Positions 1-7,267 of a DNA stretch of 64,000 nt are shown piece by piece. Source of the stretch: Asbonarchaeum sp964517675 (GTDB lineage: Archaea; Nanohalarchaeota; Nanosalinia; Nanosalinales; Nanoanaerosalinaceae); NCBI GenBank assembly GCA_964517675.1, contig CAZFEL010000001.1, positions 248,001 to 312,000 on the forward strand. Reading direction: 5' to 3'. Under the pieces are notes generated by a model. The model was given only the letters and a program-made list of their open reading frames with translations. It searched no databases and was not told where the DNA came from. Made by a program: the position numbers and the translations under genes. Position 1 is the first letter of the stretch. Each line of letters opens with the position of its first letter.

Positions 1-1
1 C

Positions 2-1369
2 GACGAGACGACGGCGTACATGAAAGGTGCCCCGGAGGTCGTCCTGGAGCGGTGCGATAGCATCCTTATCGACGGCGAGGAGCAGGAGCTGACGGAGGAA
101 AAGCGTGAAGAGATCCTCGAGCAGAACATGGACTTCGCCGAGGAGGCACTCCGGGTGCTCGGGTTCGCCAGGAAGGATGTCGATGATCAAAGGGCTGAGG
201 ATGATGCTATCGAGTCAGATATGGTCTTCCTCGGTCTGCAGGGCATGATCGACCCGCCCCGGGAGGAGGTCAGGGATGCGGTCGCTGACTGCCGCGATGC
301 AGGGATCCGGGTCGTGATGGCGACCGGTGACAACGTGACGACGGCGAAGGCGGTCGGTGAGCAGGTCGGGTTCGATCCTGAAGGAGCCCTGACAGGGAAC
401 GACGTGGAGGAGATGAGTGACGAACAGCTCCAGGAGGCCGTCGAGGACGTCGAGGTCTTCGCGCGGGTATCGCCCTCGCATAAGGTCCGGATCCTGAAGG
501 CACTCCAGGAGAACGGCCATCGTGTCGCGATGACGGGCGACGGTGTGAACGACGCCCCGGCCCTGAAGAACTCGGATGTCGGCATCTCGATGGGCGAGCG
601 TGGCACCGATGTCGCGGAGCAGAGCTCGGACATGGTGCTGCAGGATGATAACTTCGTTACGATCCGCGATGCGATCGCGGAGGGACGCGGTATATTCGAT
701 AACATCAGGAAGTTCGTGAGCTACTTGCTTTCCTACAATGCCGGTGAGGTCCTGCTCGTGTTCTTCGGGACGCTGCTGGGCAGTTTCCTGTTCCCTGAGA
801 TATTCCAGCAGGGGACCGAGGCCCTGGTCCTGACACCGGTGATGCTGCTGTGGATCAACCTGGTCACGGACGGGTTGCCGGCCTTAGCGCTTGGCGCCGA
901 TCCGAAGGTACCGGCAATCATGAAGCGGCCGCCACGGGACAAAGACGAGCCGGTGATCGACAAGCGGATGCTGACGATGATCGTGGGCATCGGTGTGCTG
1001 ATGACGGTCGCGATCCTGCCGCTGTTCTTCTATGAGCTGTGGCAGAACCAGGCACTCGAGCAGGCCCAGCGGCTGATGCGGGCCCAGACGATGGCGTTCA
1101 CGGCCTTAGTCGTGTTCGAGATTGTGGGCATCCAGGCGATCCGCAGGGTCTACAACATGCCGGTGTTCTCGAACAAGTGGCTGTGGATCTCCCTTGCCGG
1201 CGCGCTCACGCTCCAGCTCGGTGTGCTGTACACCCCGATCGCGGACTACTTCAATGTCGTCCCGCTGGCCCTGATGGACTGGGTTGAGATAGGTGGTGCG
1301 CTGGCGCTCTTCTTCGTGCTGGTCGAGGGCCTGGTCTGGATCCAGGACCGTGTCTTCGTGGAGCGGTAA
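2..1369 (+). CDS. Cation-transporting P-type ATPase (Ca2+-type), C-terminal part
   Basis: Partial at the 5' end: the reading frame is open from base 2, and the first in-frame ATG lies inside a conserved motif, so it is not the true start. Visible are the nucleotide-binding KGAPE motif at the very beginning, the P-domain motif TGDNVTTA, the hinge MTGDGVNDAPALK, and the membrane motif WINLVTDGLPALALG that is typical of SERCA/PMCA-like (P2) pumps. Hydrophobic segments after that give the usual six C-terminal membrane helices. The phosphorylated Asp (DKTGT) lies outside the window. Family knowledge: these pumps use ATP to export Ca2+ or, in other P2 members, Mn2+ or Na+/K+; the ion cannot be read from this fragment. 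Nothing looks damaged. Confidence 0.95.
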   Translation, partial: DETTAYMKGAPEVVLERCDSILIDGEEQELTEEKREEILEQNMDFAEEALRVLGFARKDVDDQRAEDDAIESDMVFLGLQGMIDPPREEVRDAVADCRDAGIRVVMATGDNVTTAKAVGEQVGFDPEGALTGNDVEEMSDEQLQEAVEDVEVFARVSPSHKVRILKALQENGHRVAMTGDGVNDAPALKNSDVGISMGERGTDVAEQSSDMVLQDDNFVTIRDAIAEGRGIFDNIRKFVSYLLSYNAGEVLLVFFGTLLGSFLFPEIFQQGTEALVLTPVMLLWINLVTDGLPALALGADPKVPAIMKRPPRDKDEPVIDKRMLTMIVGIGVLMTVAILPLFFYELWQNQALEQAQRLMRAQTMAFTALVVFEIVGIQAIRRVYNMPVFSNKWLWISLAGALTLQLGVLYTPIADYFNVVPLALMDWVEIGGALALFFVLVEGLVWIQDRVFVER

Positions 1370-1437
1370 GGGTTCCCGGAACTGCCGGAACTCTCGCCGT
1401 TGTCTTTTATTGGGTGGCGGGGCAATGTAGCCATACA

Positions 1438-1656
1438 ATGGAATCGACCGTCCACGATGTTGAACGCGCGATCGATCCCTCGAAGACCTATTACGTCTGC
1501 CCGGAGTGTGGGTTCAAGCAGCGGTCCAGGGCGGCGAAACGCATCAGGTGCCACAGGTGTGACAGGACGTACAAGCGCAGGACTGCCAAGTCGGTCGAGA
1601 AGACCCCGGACCAGGAGAAGGGACCCGGGTTCTTCCAGTACGACCGGTCGGGATAA
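1438..1656 (+). CDS. Small zinc-ribbon protein, 72 aa
   Basis: Two CxxC knuckles (C21/C24 and C38/C41) separated by a basic stretch form a probable zinc ribbon, followed by an Arg/Lys-rich region. This is a typical nucleic-acid-associated micro-protein. I chose the ATG at 1438 over the upstream in-frame ATG at 1414 because a TATA-like TTTTAT lies about 30 bases before 1438, consistent with a leaderless message, and because the extra eight residues look non-coding. The function is unknown; RNA or DNA binding is inference from the fold only. The next gene (OGG1-like) has its TATA box over this gene's stop codon. Confidence 0.7.
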   Translation: MESTVHDVERAIDPSKTYYVCPECGFKQRSRAAKRIRCHRCDRTYKRRTAKSVEKTPDQEKGPGFFQYDRSG

Positions 1657-1683
1657 AAAGGTGGCACTCGAGCACATGCCTGT

Positions 1684-2556
1684 ATGAACACGGGCACGAT
1701 CGCGGTCGGACAGGACGAACTCGACCTCGCGATGACGATGGGCGTGGGCCAGACATTCGCCTGGCACCGGCTGGATGGCTCGAACCTGTACGAGGGTGGC
1801 GAGGACCGCTTCTACACGACCTGTGGCGATGATGTGCTGGTGCTGTGGCAGGACGACGATACGCTCCATTACAGGGCGACCGGCGGTATGGAGCACGAGA
1901 TCGAGGACCGGCTCCGCCTGCATGAGTCCCTGGACAGTATCGCCGGACGGATACGAGGACAGGATGAGCTGCTGGATGCGGCCCTGGACAGGTACCGGGG
2001 CCTCCGGGTGCTGAAGGACGATCCGTTCCCGTGTTTGATCTCGTACCTCTGCAGCGTCCAGATGCGGATACCACGGATCAAAGAGCTGTACGACACACTG
2101 ACCCGGGAGTATGGCGGTGTCATCGAGCAGGATGGACGGGCGTTCCTCCGGTTCCCATCACTGCCGGAGCTGGCTGGGGCATCCGAGGATGAGCTCCGGG
2201 ACCTCGGGATCGGCTATCGAGCGAAATACATCGCCGAGACCACGGACCAGCTGATGCGGGAGGAGGTCTCGCTGGACGCGGTCGCGGATATGTCCTACCG
2301 GGACGCCCACGACGCGGTCCAGAGGCTGTACGGTGTGGGTGACAAGGTGGCGGACTGTGTGCTCCTGTTCGGGCTGGGGTTCATGGAGGCGGTCCCGATC
2401 GATACCTGGATCCGGCAGGCGGTCGAGGACCATTACCCGCGGCTCCACGATGATGACTACCACACGATGGCGGACAATCTCCGGGCATTCTTCGGCACAC
2501 ACCCGGGCTATGCCCAGGAGTACCTGTTCCATCACGTCAGGACGATGGGTGGATGA
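1684..2556 (+). CDS. 8-oxoguanine DNA glycosylase/AP lyase, OGG1-like
   Basis: 290 aa. The C-terminal half carries the helix-hairpin-helix and Gly/Pro-Asp signature: GVGDKVADCVLLFG followed by AVPIDTW. Lys221 and Asp240 match the catalytic Lys and Asp of OGG1 (K249 and D268 in the human enzyme), with the same 19-residue spacing. The N-terminal part fits the OGG_N domain, including the GQTFAW motif. Family role: excises 8-oxoguanine opposite C and nicks the abasic site (base excision repair). Length fits OGG1 rather than the shorter AGOG or OGG2 families. A TATA-like GATAAAAAGG at about 1652-1661 predicts a leaderless start at 1684. Confidence 0.93.
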   Translation: MNTGTIAVGQDELDLAMTMGVGQTFAWHRLDGSNLYEGGEDRFYTTCGDDVLVLWQDDDTLHYRATGGMEHEIEDRLRLHESLDSIAGRIRGQDELLDAALDRYRGLRVLKDDPFPCLISYLCSVQMRIPRIKELYDTLTREYGGVIEQDGRAFLRFPSLPELAGASEDELRDLGIGYRAKYIAETTDQLMREEVSLDAVADMSYRDAHDAVQRLYGVGDKVADCVLLFGLGFMEAVPIDTWIRQAVEDHYPRLHDDDYHTMADNLRAFFGTHPGYAQEYLFHHVRTMGG

Positions 2557-2592
2557 CCGGCTAGAGGGGAAAAAGGAACTGCCTGTAGCAGT

Positions 2593-2926
2593 CTACCAGT
2601 CGACGGCTACCATGATGACCGTGCCGATGAATGCCCACAGCCCGACTGTCAGACCCATGCTGATGAATCCGGGTTCCACGAGCCAGTACGCAGAGTGCAC
2701 GAGGGCAGTGGTGGCAAGGACGATGCCTGCCATCGTCTCATCGAACCTGAGGTCAAGCATGTCAACCTCCGTGAAGAGGTAGTACCCGACAGCTGCGACG
2801 GCACCGAGTGCGACCGATCCGACGTTGGTGGTGACCGAGCAGCATGTGCCATACGTCCATGACGCCCCAGAGCAGTCCGCTGGCAGCGAGGCCGGCGACA
2901 CTGCCGTACACAAGATCTTCTGTCAC
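2593..2926 (-). pseudogene. Small membrane protein, apparently frameshifted
   Basis: The downstream part (from about 2840 to the stop at 2593) encodes three hydrophobic segments, ending GTVIMVAVDW. Upstream, that frame turns into a Cys/Ser-rich non-membrane sequence, while the neighbouring frame from a GTG at 2926 encodes a good membrane helix (LVYGSVAGLAASGLLWGVMD) and then decays. Joining the frames near 2830-2860 needs removal of one base and gives a coherent protein of about 110 aa with four helices. So this is either a real one-base insertion or an assembly error. I do not recognise the family. It is convergent with the glycosylase gene. Confidence 0.45.
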
Positions 2927-3086
2927 GGCCTCGGCATCGTCTAGATGCTGTCGTAAAAAATTCCTGTGGCTGAACGAGTGTTGTGGTGCGGGTGCCGTGA
3001 GGCGGTCTGCAGTAGTTGGAAAGTTAGATATATTGTAAACAACCGGAGGTGAAGGGCTGACAGTTTTTCAACTACTGATCCACACA

Positions 3087-3341
3087 CTATGTGTCATCCG
3101 TCCGTGTATCCAGTTCCTTCCGCAACTCTTGTTCGGATGCCCCGCCCCGGAACATGATCTCGCCATCGATCACGATGACTGGCGCACTCATGACGTTGTA
3201 CTCTGTGGCAAGTTCTGGGTGCTCAACCAGGTTTTTCTCTTCGAAGTTCACGGGATACTCCTTGATCACTGACTCGATGATCCGCCGCGCCTTCTCGCAA
3301 CTCTGACAGCCTGTTGTATGAAGTAAAACGACATCAATCAT
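3087..3341 (-). CDS. Small thioredoxin/glutaredoxin-like protein, 84 aa
   Basis: A compact thioredoxin fold: beta strand IDVVLLHTTG, the redox motif CQSC (C13 and C16), and a later cis-Pro loop (MSAPVIVIDG) with the usual V-I-x-G strand. It has no signal peptide, so it is probably cytoplasmic. Family role: passes electrons to a membrane thiol shuttle such as CcdA, or reduces metal-thiol adducts. It is the last gene of a reverse operon that holds an ArsR regulator, two CcdA-like proteins and a heavy-metal-domain protein, and it overlaps the preceding gene by 8 bases, so it is probably translationally coupled to it. Confidence 0.85.
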   Translation of the reverse strand: MIDVVLLHTTGCQSCEKARRIIESVIKEYPVNFEEKNLVEHPELATEYNVMSAPVIVIDGEIMFRGGASEQELRKELDTRTDDT

Positions 3342-3531
3342 CGGTATCGACCTCGTACCCCCTCTCCTCCACCTGTTCCCGGCAGCGGGTCATGTCTGTA
3401 TCCGGATCGTGTACCACGTGCACCATTTGCTCACGCTGGTCATCGTCCACGGACTCGATACCGTCCTGTGACTGTAGGAACATCTCAATCCCAGACAAAA
3501 ACGAGAAGCAGTGCATATCAGCCATTTTCAA
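3334..3531 (-). CDS. Degenerate heavy-metal-associated-like domain, 65 aa
   Basis: The protein ends in VEERGYEV, which is characteristic of the last helix and strand of the CopZ/MerP (HMA) ferredoxin-like fold, and the overall strand-helix-strand pattern and length fit one such domain. The metal-binding CxxC expected in the first loop is absent; there are only single Cys residues (in MHCFSF and in TRCREQ). The start could be the ATG at 3531 or at 3525. It lies between a small membrane protein and the thioredoxin gene. The fold assignment is tentative. A regulatory or structural rather than metal-carrying role is inference. Confidence 0.6.
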   Translation of the reverse strand: MKMADMHCFSFLSGIEMFLQSQDGIESVDDDQREQMVHVVHDPDTDMTRCREQVEERGYEVDTDD

Positions 3532-3549
3532 GGCCTTCTCAACGTCTTT

Positions 3550-3753
3550 TCACCACTCTAACGGGTTTAAGGGTTTCTCATGCGTTTGTGCATAGATGAT
3601 GTAGACCAACACCACGAGGAGGGAACCGATACCGGCCCATACCTGGATCGAGGCATGATGTACTGCGATACCTGCGGCATCCTCCCCGGTATGACCCCTA
3701 CCAAGGGGACCGGTCCATACGAGGAGCGCAGCCAGGAACAGCCGTTTCACCAT
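3550..3753 (-). CDS. Small membrane protein in the metal/redox operon, 67 aa
   Basis: An N-terminal hydrophobic segment (possible signal peptide or helix, VKRLFLAALLVW), a short His-containing stretch (GHTGEDAAGIAVHHA), one strong membrane helix (GIGSLLVVLVYIIYA) and a short polar tail. Its ATG overlaps the end of the upstream CcdA-like gene by 7 bases, which supports that it is translated and co-expressed. Function not recognised; the three His residues next to the membrane could bind a metal, which is inference. Confidence 0.6.
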   Translation of the reverse strand: MVKRLFLAALLVWTGPLGRGHTGEDAAGIAVHHASIQVWAGIGSLLVVLVYIIYAQTHEKPLNPLEW

Positions 3754-4739
3754 TCACCACCCCGACCCCAGTACCAGTACAGCAGAGGGAGTCCGAGTAC
3801 CATTGTGAAGAACAGCCACGCAAGGGTGGTGCCGGCCTCACCGGTTACCCCGGCCCAGATGTTGTTGACCTGGATCCCGTGAACACCGGCCTCTTTTTTT
3901 AGTTTTGTTTCGGCGACCAACGTGTTCCACACTTCATGCGCGATGCTTTGCTCCCACCATGGCATGCCGAACACGCCGAACGTTAGGATGAACGCGGCGA
4001 CAGGGAGGAGGAACATGCCGGAAACGGTCTTGACTCTGCCACTTTTCCCTTTCAGCCCTGTCAGCATGTTCGCCCCGATCATTGCCATGATGGACAGGAA
4101 GATGAGCGGGACGGCCCGTCCGATGCCATGGATTACACCGAGTGATGCACCCAGCACCGTTTCGCCGGACGCGGCGATGAACACGCTCATCCACCAGAAC
4201 AACGGGTTCGGGCAGCCGATACCTGCGTTGCCAAGGAACAGACCGAGCAGGAAACTGCGAAGGTAGTCACCGTGTTCCGTGATGATGTCCGGATACGAAC
4301 CACCGTACTCCGGCAGTGAGTACGGCAGGATATCCAGTTGTTCTAATCCGAATATGAACGCGATGACTCCGCCGAAAAGGAGTGCGGACTGAGCAGCTTT
4401 GTTGAATCCGAAGGAATCACCTAAAATCGCAAAAGCTGTTGTATAAAGTGTTATAGTCAATGTCAAACCTGCGCCGAACAGGAGCGCCATCATAAACCCC
4501 TTCTCCTTATCCTCACCCATCGCCATCGGCACGATGACGAACGCCAGTGGAAGGGTGCACGGCAGGAATATCATGGTGAGTCCGGCCGCGTAGGCAAACA
4601 CAATCCAGGCAGGGTAGGAAAGTCCGAATGCTGCCTGCTGGGTGGTCGGTCCCGCAGTAACAAGATAGTACACCCCGACCAGTATCACAGAGAAGAGGAA
4701 AAACGCCAGGATACCCAAGTACTCCTTTGTGTCAGTCAT
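3747..4739 (-). CDS. CcdA/DsbD-like transmembrane thiol shuttle
   Basis: 330 aa, eight or more membrane helices. Each half of the family's inverted repeat carries a conserved Cys: here in IFLPCTLPLAF (first half) and GNAGIGCPNPLFWW (second half). Known members (CcdA, DsbD beta domain) pass electrons from cytoplasmic thioredoxin through the membrane to proteins outside. This version is longer than CcdA (about 220-240 aa), with an N-terminal extra helix and a polar C-terminal insert (ETKLKKEAGVHGIQ) before the last helix. It overlaps the next upstream gene by 4 bases and sits between an HMA-domain membrane protein and small redox genes, so substrates may be metal-loaded or oxidised envelope thiols (inference). 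Confidence 0.88.
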   Translation of the reverse strand: MTDTKEYLGILAFFLFSVILVGVYYLVTAGPTTQQAAFGLSYPAWIVFAYAAGLTMIFLPCTLPLAFVIVPMAMGEDKEKGFMMALLFGAGLTLTITLYTTAFAILGDSFGFNKAAQSALLFGGVIAFIFGLEQLDILPYSLPEYGGSYPDIITEHGDYLRSFLLGLFLGNAGIGCPNPLFWWMSVFIAASGETVLGASLGVIHGIGRAVPLIFLSIMAMIGANMLTGLKGKSGRVKTVSGMFLLPVAAFILTFGVFGMPWWEQSIAHEVWNTLVAETKLKKEAGVHGIQVNNIWAGVTGEAGTTLAWLFFTMVLGLPLLYWYWGRGGEW

Positions 4740-5332
4740 CCGTCATACCTCCGATCCGACACGAGCGTCGCGCTGTAGGCTCCCTTGAACACGTCCGCGT
4801 TCACGAACGCCTCTTTCGATGTCATTTCGGGATCATAGATGACCGTTGCCTGTTGTGTGGACAGGTCGATTGAGACCTTTCTGGTGCCGGCCATCGATCT
4901 CAGATAGTTCTTCACCGTCAAGCGGCACCCCTGACAGACCATGCCGTCCACTGTAAGGGTGGCGACACGCAGTCCCGCATTGTCCAGCTGGTCGGCCCCA
5001 CTGCTTCCAGACAACGACAGTGCAGCGGGAGCCGCAGCATAGCCGATGCTGCCGAACAGGACGAAAACGGCCAGTACCGACGCAACAGAACCTCTGGAGA
5101 CCGTGAATGCGCCATCAACGTATCTGGCGCTGGATAGCATCGCTCCTACACCGATGATGAGCCCGATGCCGATGAGCACCGGCCGGAACTGCATCGCTGC
5201 TCCTGTCAGGTTGGCTCCAGCTAAAAGTGGAAGGATGTTCCATGATGTGGCGATGAGGCCGCCAAGCGCTCCTCCGATGAGGGCTGTCATATCAATGTTC
5301 AGCGTGATCGTGTTCTCTGTCATAGGGATCAC
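4736..5332 (-). CDS. Membrane protein with C-terminal heavy-metal-associated domain
   Basis: 198 aa. Three hydrophobic segments in the first ~110 residues, then an HMA domain (about 129-195) with the metal motif GMVCQGC followed by RLTVKNYL. The layout resembles MerT/MerTP-type mercury importers fused to a MerP-like domain, or a copper-handling protein; the membrane part lacks an obvious Cys pair, so mercury transport is not established. It overlaps CcdA-like genes on both sides by 4 bases, forming one translationally coupled unit. The start could also be four residues later (ATG at 5323). Confidence 0.8.
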   Translation of the reverse strand: MIPMTENTITLNIDMTALIGGALGGLIATSWNILPLLAGANLTGAAMQFRPVLIGIGLIIGVGAMLSSARYVDGAFTVSRGSVASVLAVFVLFGSIGYAAAPAALSLSGSSGADQLDNAGLRVATLTVDGMVCQGCRLTVKNYLRSMAGTRKVSIDLSTQQATVIYDPEMTSKEAFVNADVFKGAYSATLVSDRRYDG

Positions 5333-6165
5333 CCGATCGGGTTGATGATGCCGTGCAGGGCAAGTGCGTAGTATGTGAGGTACAGACCAACGAGGATGAG
5401 GACCCCGCCGCTCCCTCGTTTGATGTACCGGAACTGTCCTGATCGTCCGGTCAGGAGCTGTTCCCGGGACTCGGCCGTAAGCACCGTACCACCTATCATC
5501 ATACCGGATTTACCCACGGCGAACGCCGAGAACGTGAGCAGGCCCAGTGAGAGGTCGCCGGTCATGACCGGGGCGACGATCAACAGGAGGAAGACGGGAA
5601 AGATGCAGGCGATAGACCCCATGGCGTACCCGAACCCGAACAGGAACAGGTTCCTGGCCGATGTATCCTCTGTCCTCATGAACCGAGAACTGATGTTCGA
5701 TAGGTGGCGGAACGACACCGTCCGCCCTGCGAGGAAGTATGCACCGACTAGAGTCAATATGGCAGCCATGAGCGGAACACCAATACGAAGCACCTGTTGG
5801 ACGCTCCCAAGCCCCCCGATACCAACGATGGCTGTCCCAAGCAGTACGTAGAATAGTATCATGCCCACAGAGGCGATGCCACCGCACCGTAGAGCATGGG
5901 ATCTGCTTGCGGGCTCCGTCTCTGACACGTAATAGCCCATATAGCTCGGGAGGATGGCGATCGAACACGGTGCAAAAAATGAAAGCATACCTGCCCCGAT
6001 ACTGAACACGATAAGCGCTGTCAGCGACAGTGAAGACAGCGAGACAAGCTGTGGGACGATGAGCGTGTAGAAACCCATGTATCCAGCTGTGACTATCCCG
6101 ACAAGCGAAAGGCCAGCGAGGACGACGGCAGTCCTAGTCGATAGTTCAATCTTCACAGTTCCCAC
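5329..6165 (-). CDS. CcdA-family cytochrome c biogenesis/thiol transport protein
   Basis: 278 aa with eight or more membrane helices. The two conserved Cys sit in MLSFFAPCSIAILPSYMGYY and in GSIACIFPVFLLLI, the standard CcdA arrangement of one Cys per half. Extra helices at the N-terminus make it longer than bacterial CcdA. Its start overlaps the end of the ArsR-like gene by 20 bases, so it is the first structural gene after the regulator. Together with the second CcdA-like gene (3747-4739) it gives the operon two thiol shuttles, which is unusual for such a short operon. Confidence 0.9.
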   Translation of the reverse strand: MGTVKIELSTRTAVVLAGLSLVGIVTAGYMGFYTLIVPQLVSLSSLSLTALIVFSIGAGMLSFFAPCSIAILPSYMGYYVSETEPASRSHALRCGGIASVGMILFYVLLGTAIVGIGGLGSVQQVLRIGVPLMAAILTLVGAYFLAGRTVSFRHLSNISSRFMRTEDTSARNLFLFGFGYAMGSIACIFPVFLLLIVAPVMTGDLSLGLLTFSAFAVGKSGMMIGGTVLTAESREQLLTGRSGQFRYIKRGSGGVLILVGLYLTYYALALHGIINPIG

Positions 6166-6457
6166 AGGATACCTTCGAACAGTATCTCTTCGTGTGTTCG
6201 TCGATCAGTTCCAGCAATGGATTGATGGTGTCCTCGTTGATCCGGTAGATACGTTGTTTCCCATCCTTCTCACGCTCTACGAACCCACAGCTCTCCAGCC
6301 GGAGAAGGTTCTGGGACACTGTGGATTGGTTGAGGTCAAGCGCCTCAGCGATGGCGGTCACGTTCGCCTCATCATGTTGCCGCAAGTAGTCCAACAGGCG
6401 CAGGCGCTTCCTGTTCGCTAGCGTGTTGAAGAATGTATCATACCTGTCCACGAGCAT
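6146..6457 (-). CDS. ArsR-family metal/redox-responsive regulator, 103 aa
   Basis: Winged helix of the ArsR/SmtB type: LANRKRLRLLDYLRQ, the recognition helix LNQSTVSQNLLRLESCGFV, and the wing EREKDGKQRIYRI. The tail holds a Cys cluster (RYCSKVSCGNCED, C-x4-C-x2-C), plausible as a metal or thiol sensor, plus one Cys at the end of the recognition helix. I chose the ATG at 6457: a TATA element centred near 6483 lies about 26 bases upstream, which predicts a leaderless mRNA. The in-frame ATG at 6472 would fall within the promoter. It heads the reverse operon 6457-3087 and probably represses it, because an inverted repeat covers the TATA box. Confidence 0.85.
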   Translation of the reverse strand: MLVDRYDTFFNTLANRKRLRLLDYLRQHDEANVTAIAEALDLNQSTVSQNLLRLESCGFVEREKDGKQRIYRINEDTINPLLELIDEHTKRYCSKVSCGNCED

Positions 6458-6470
6458 ACGCACTATATAC

Positions 6471-6490
6471 ATATTTGTTTTAATAAATAT
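6471..6490 (-). promoter_or_regulatory. Inverted repeat over the ArsR-operon TATA box (candidate operator)
   Basis: Perfect 6-base arms ATATTT and AAATAT separated by 8 bases; the spacer and right arm contain the AT-rich TATA element for the reverse operon. Placement on the TATA box fits autorepression by occlusion. That the ArsR protein binds here is inference. Confidence 0.45.
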
Positions 6491-6587
6491 TTGGGTAGTC
6501 CGGACCGTCTTTATATTCGGTCCATATTTCCATCTACTGGATCTGACCGGAACCGATTTATACGACTGTTCACAATACCTGAACACG

Positions 6588-6914
6588 ATGACGTTCATCC
6601 ACCTGAAAGATGCGGAGCCGGAGGAGATCGTCGCCGAGGCGTTGGACATGAACGAACTGCAGCAGGAGATCTATGCGGTCCTGCGGGACCGGGAGCTGAC
6701 GGTCCAGGACCTGGTTGAGGAGACCGGGCGGACCAGAAGCGTCGTCCAGCGGGCGCTCCAGGAGATGCACGATAAGGCGATCGTGGTCCGGGAGGGCCGG
6801 ACCGAGAAGACGGTCTATTACGTCTATACTGCCGTGCCCTTTGAGCGGCTGAAGCCGAAGGTCGCGGAGATCATCGAGGACTGGTACGAGGCGGTCCAGA
6901 CCAAGCTCCAGTGA
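6588..6914 (+). CDS. Winged-helix regulator, TrmB/ArsR-like, 108 aa
   Basis: A helix-turn-helix (ELTVQDLVEETGRTRSVVQR followed by ALQEMHDKAIV) and a wing (REGRTEKTVYYVYTAV), with helices on either side. It is a short DNA-binding protein without a sensor domain, similar to the minimal TrmB-type regulators of archaea. The ATG at 6588 is chosen because a TATA-like ATTTATAC lies at 6556-6563, about 26-30 bases upstream (leaderless). Upstream in-frame codons are in the promoter of the divergent ArsR operon. The target is unknown; the shared intergenic region makes the divergent redox operon a candidate. Confidence 0.8.
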   Translation: MTFIHLKDAEPEEIVAEALDMNELQQEIYAVLRDRELTVQDLVEETGRTRSVVQRALQEMHDKAIVVREGRTEKTVYYVYTAVPFERLKPKVAEIIEDWYEAVQTKLQ

Positions 6915-7026
6915 TTGCTTTTTTACTGGAAAGTTGTAAAGCAGCGTCTATACAGGGGGTTTCCTGGGGGAAGGACCTTAACCTTTAAAAATAAGCGTCG
7001 GCAAGCCGTCTACTAGGTGAACAACC

Positions 7027-7194
7027 TTGGTAAAGGTACTCAAGAAGTCAGGCGTTCGCGATGTCGCCGAAGGAGTCAACGTAGGATCTGATTTCTACGA
7101 TGCTCTGGACGGACGTGCTCAGGATCTTATCCGACGGGCCGTTGAGCGAGCGCGAGAGAATGGTCGCAAGACCGTCAAAGCGAGGGACGTTTAA
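7027..7194 (+). CDS. Short histone-fold protein (DUF1931-like), 55 aa, TTG start
   Basis: Starts with TTG, with a clear AGGTGA ribosome-binding site about 6 bases upstream (7013-7020) and a TATA-like CTTTAAAAATA at 6979-6991. The product begins (M)VKVLKKSGVRDVA, continues VNVGSDFYDALDGRAQDLI and ends GRKTVKARDV. This matches the short histone-like NAC/DUF1931 pattern: helix, long central helix and the K-T-V-x-x-R-D loop motif found in histone folds. Family role: DNA binding and possibly compaction. The length is close to the minimal members; a full archaeal histone is about 65-70 aa, so this could be a variant with a short last helix. A T-rich tract follows the stop. Confidence 0.82.
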   Translation: MVKVLKKSGVRDVAEGVNVGSDFYDALDGRAQDLIRRAVERARENGRKTVKARDV

Positions 7195-7197
7195 GAC

Positions 7198-7221
7198 GCG
7201 TCCCTTTTCCTTTCCTTTTTC
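7198..7221 (+). terminator. T-rich termination tract after the histone-like gene
   Basis: Pyrimidine tracts CCCTTTTCC and CCTTTTTCTC directly follow the stop codon of the short histone-like gene and precede the TATA element of the next gene. Archaeal termination often uses such T clusters without a hairpin. Confidence 0.45.
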
Positions 7222-7267
7222 TCCGCTCCGTTGGATATTTTAACAGCGTCCCCTCATTACGGTAATC

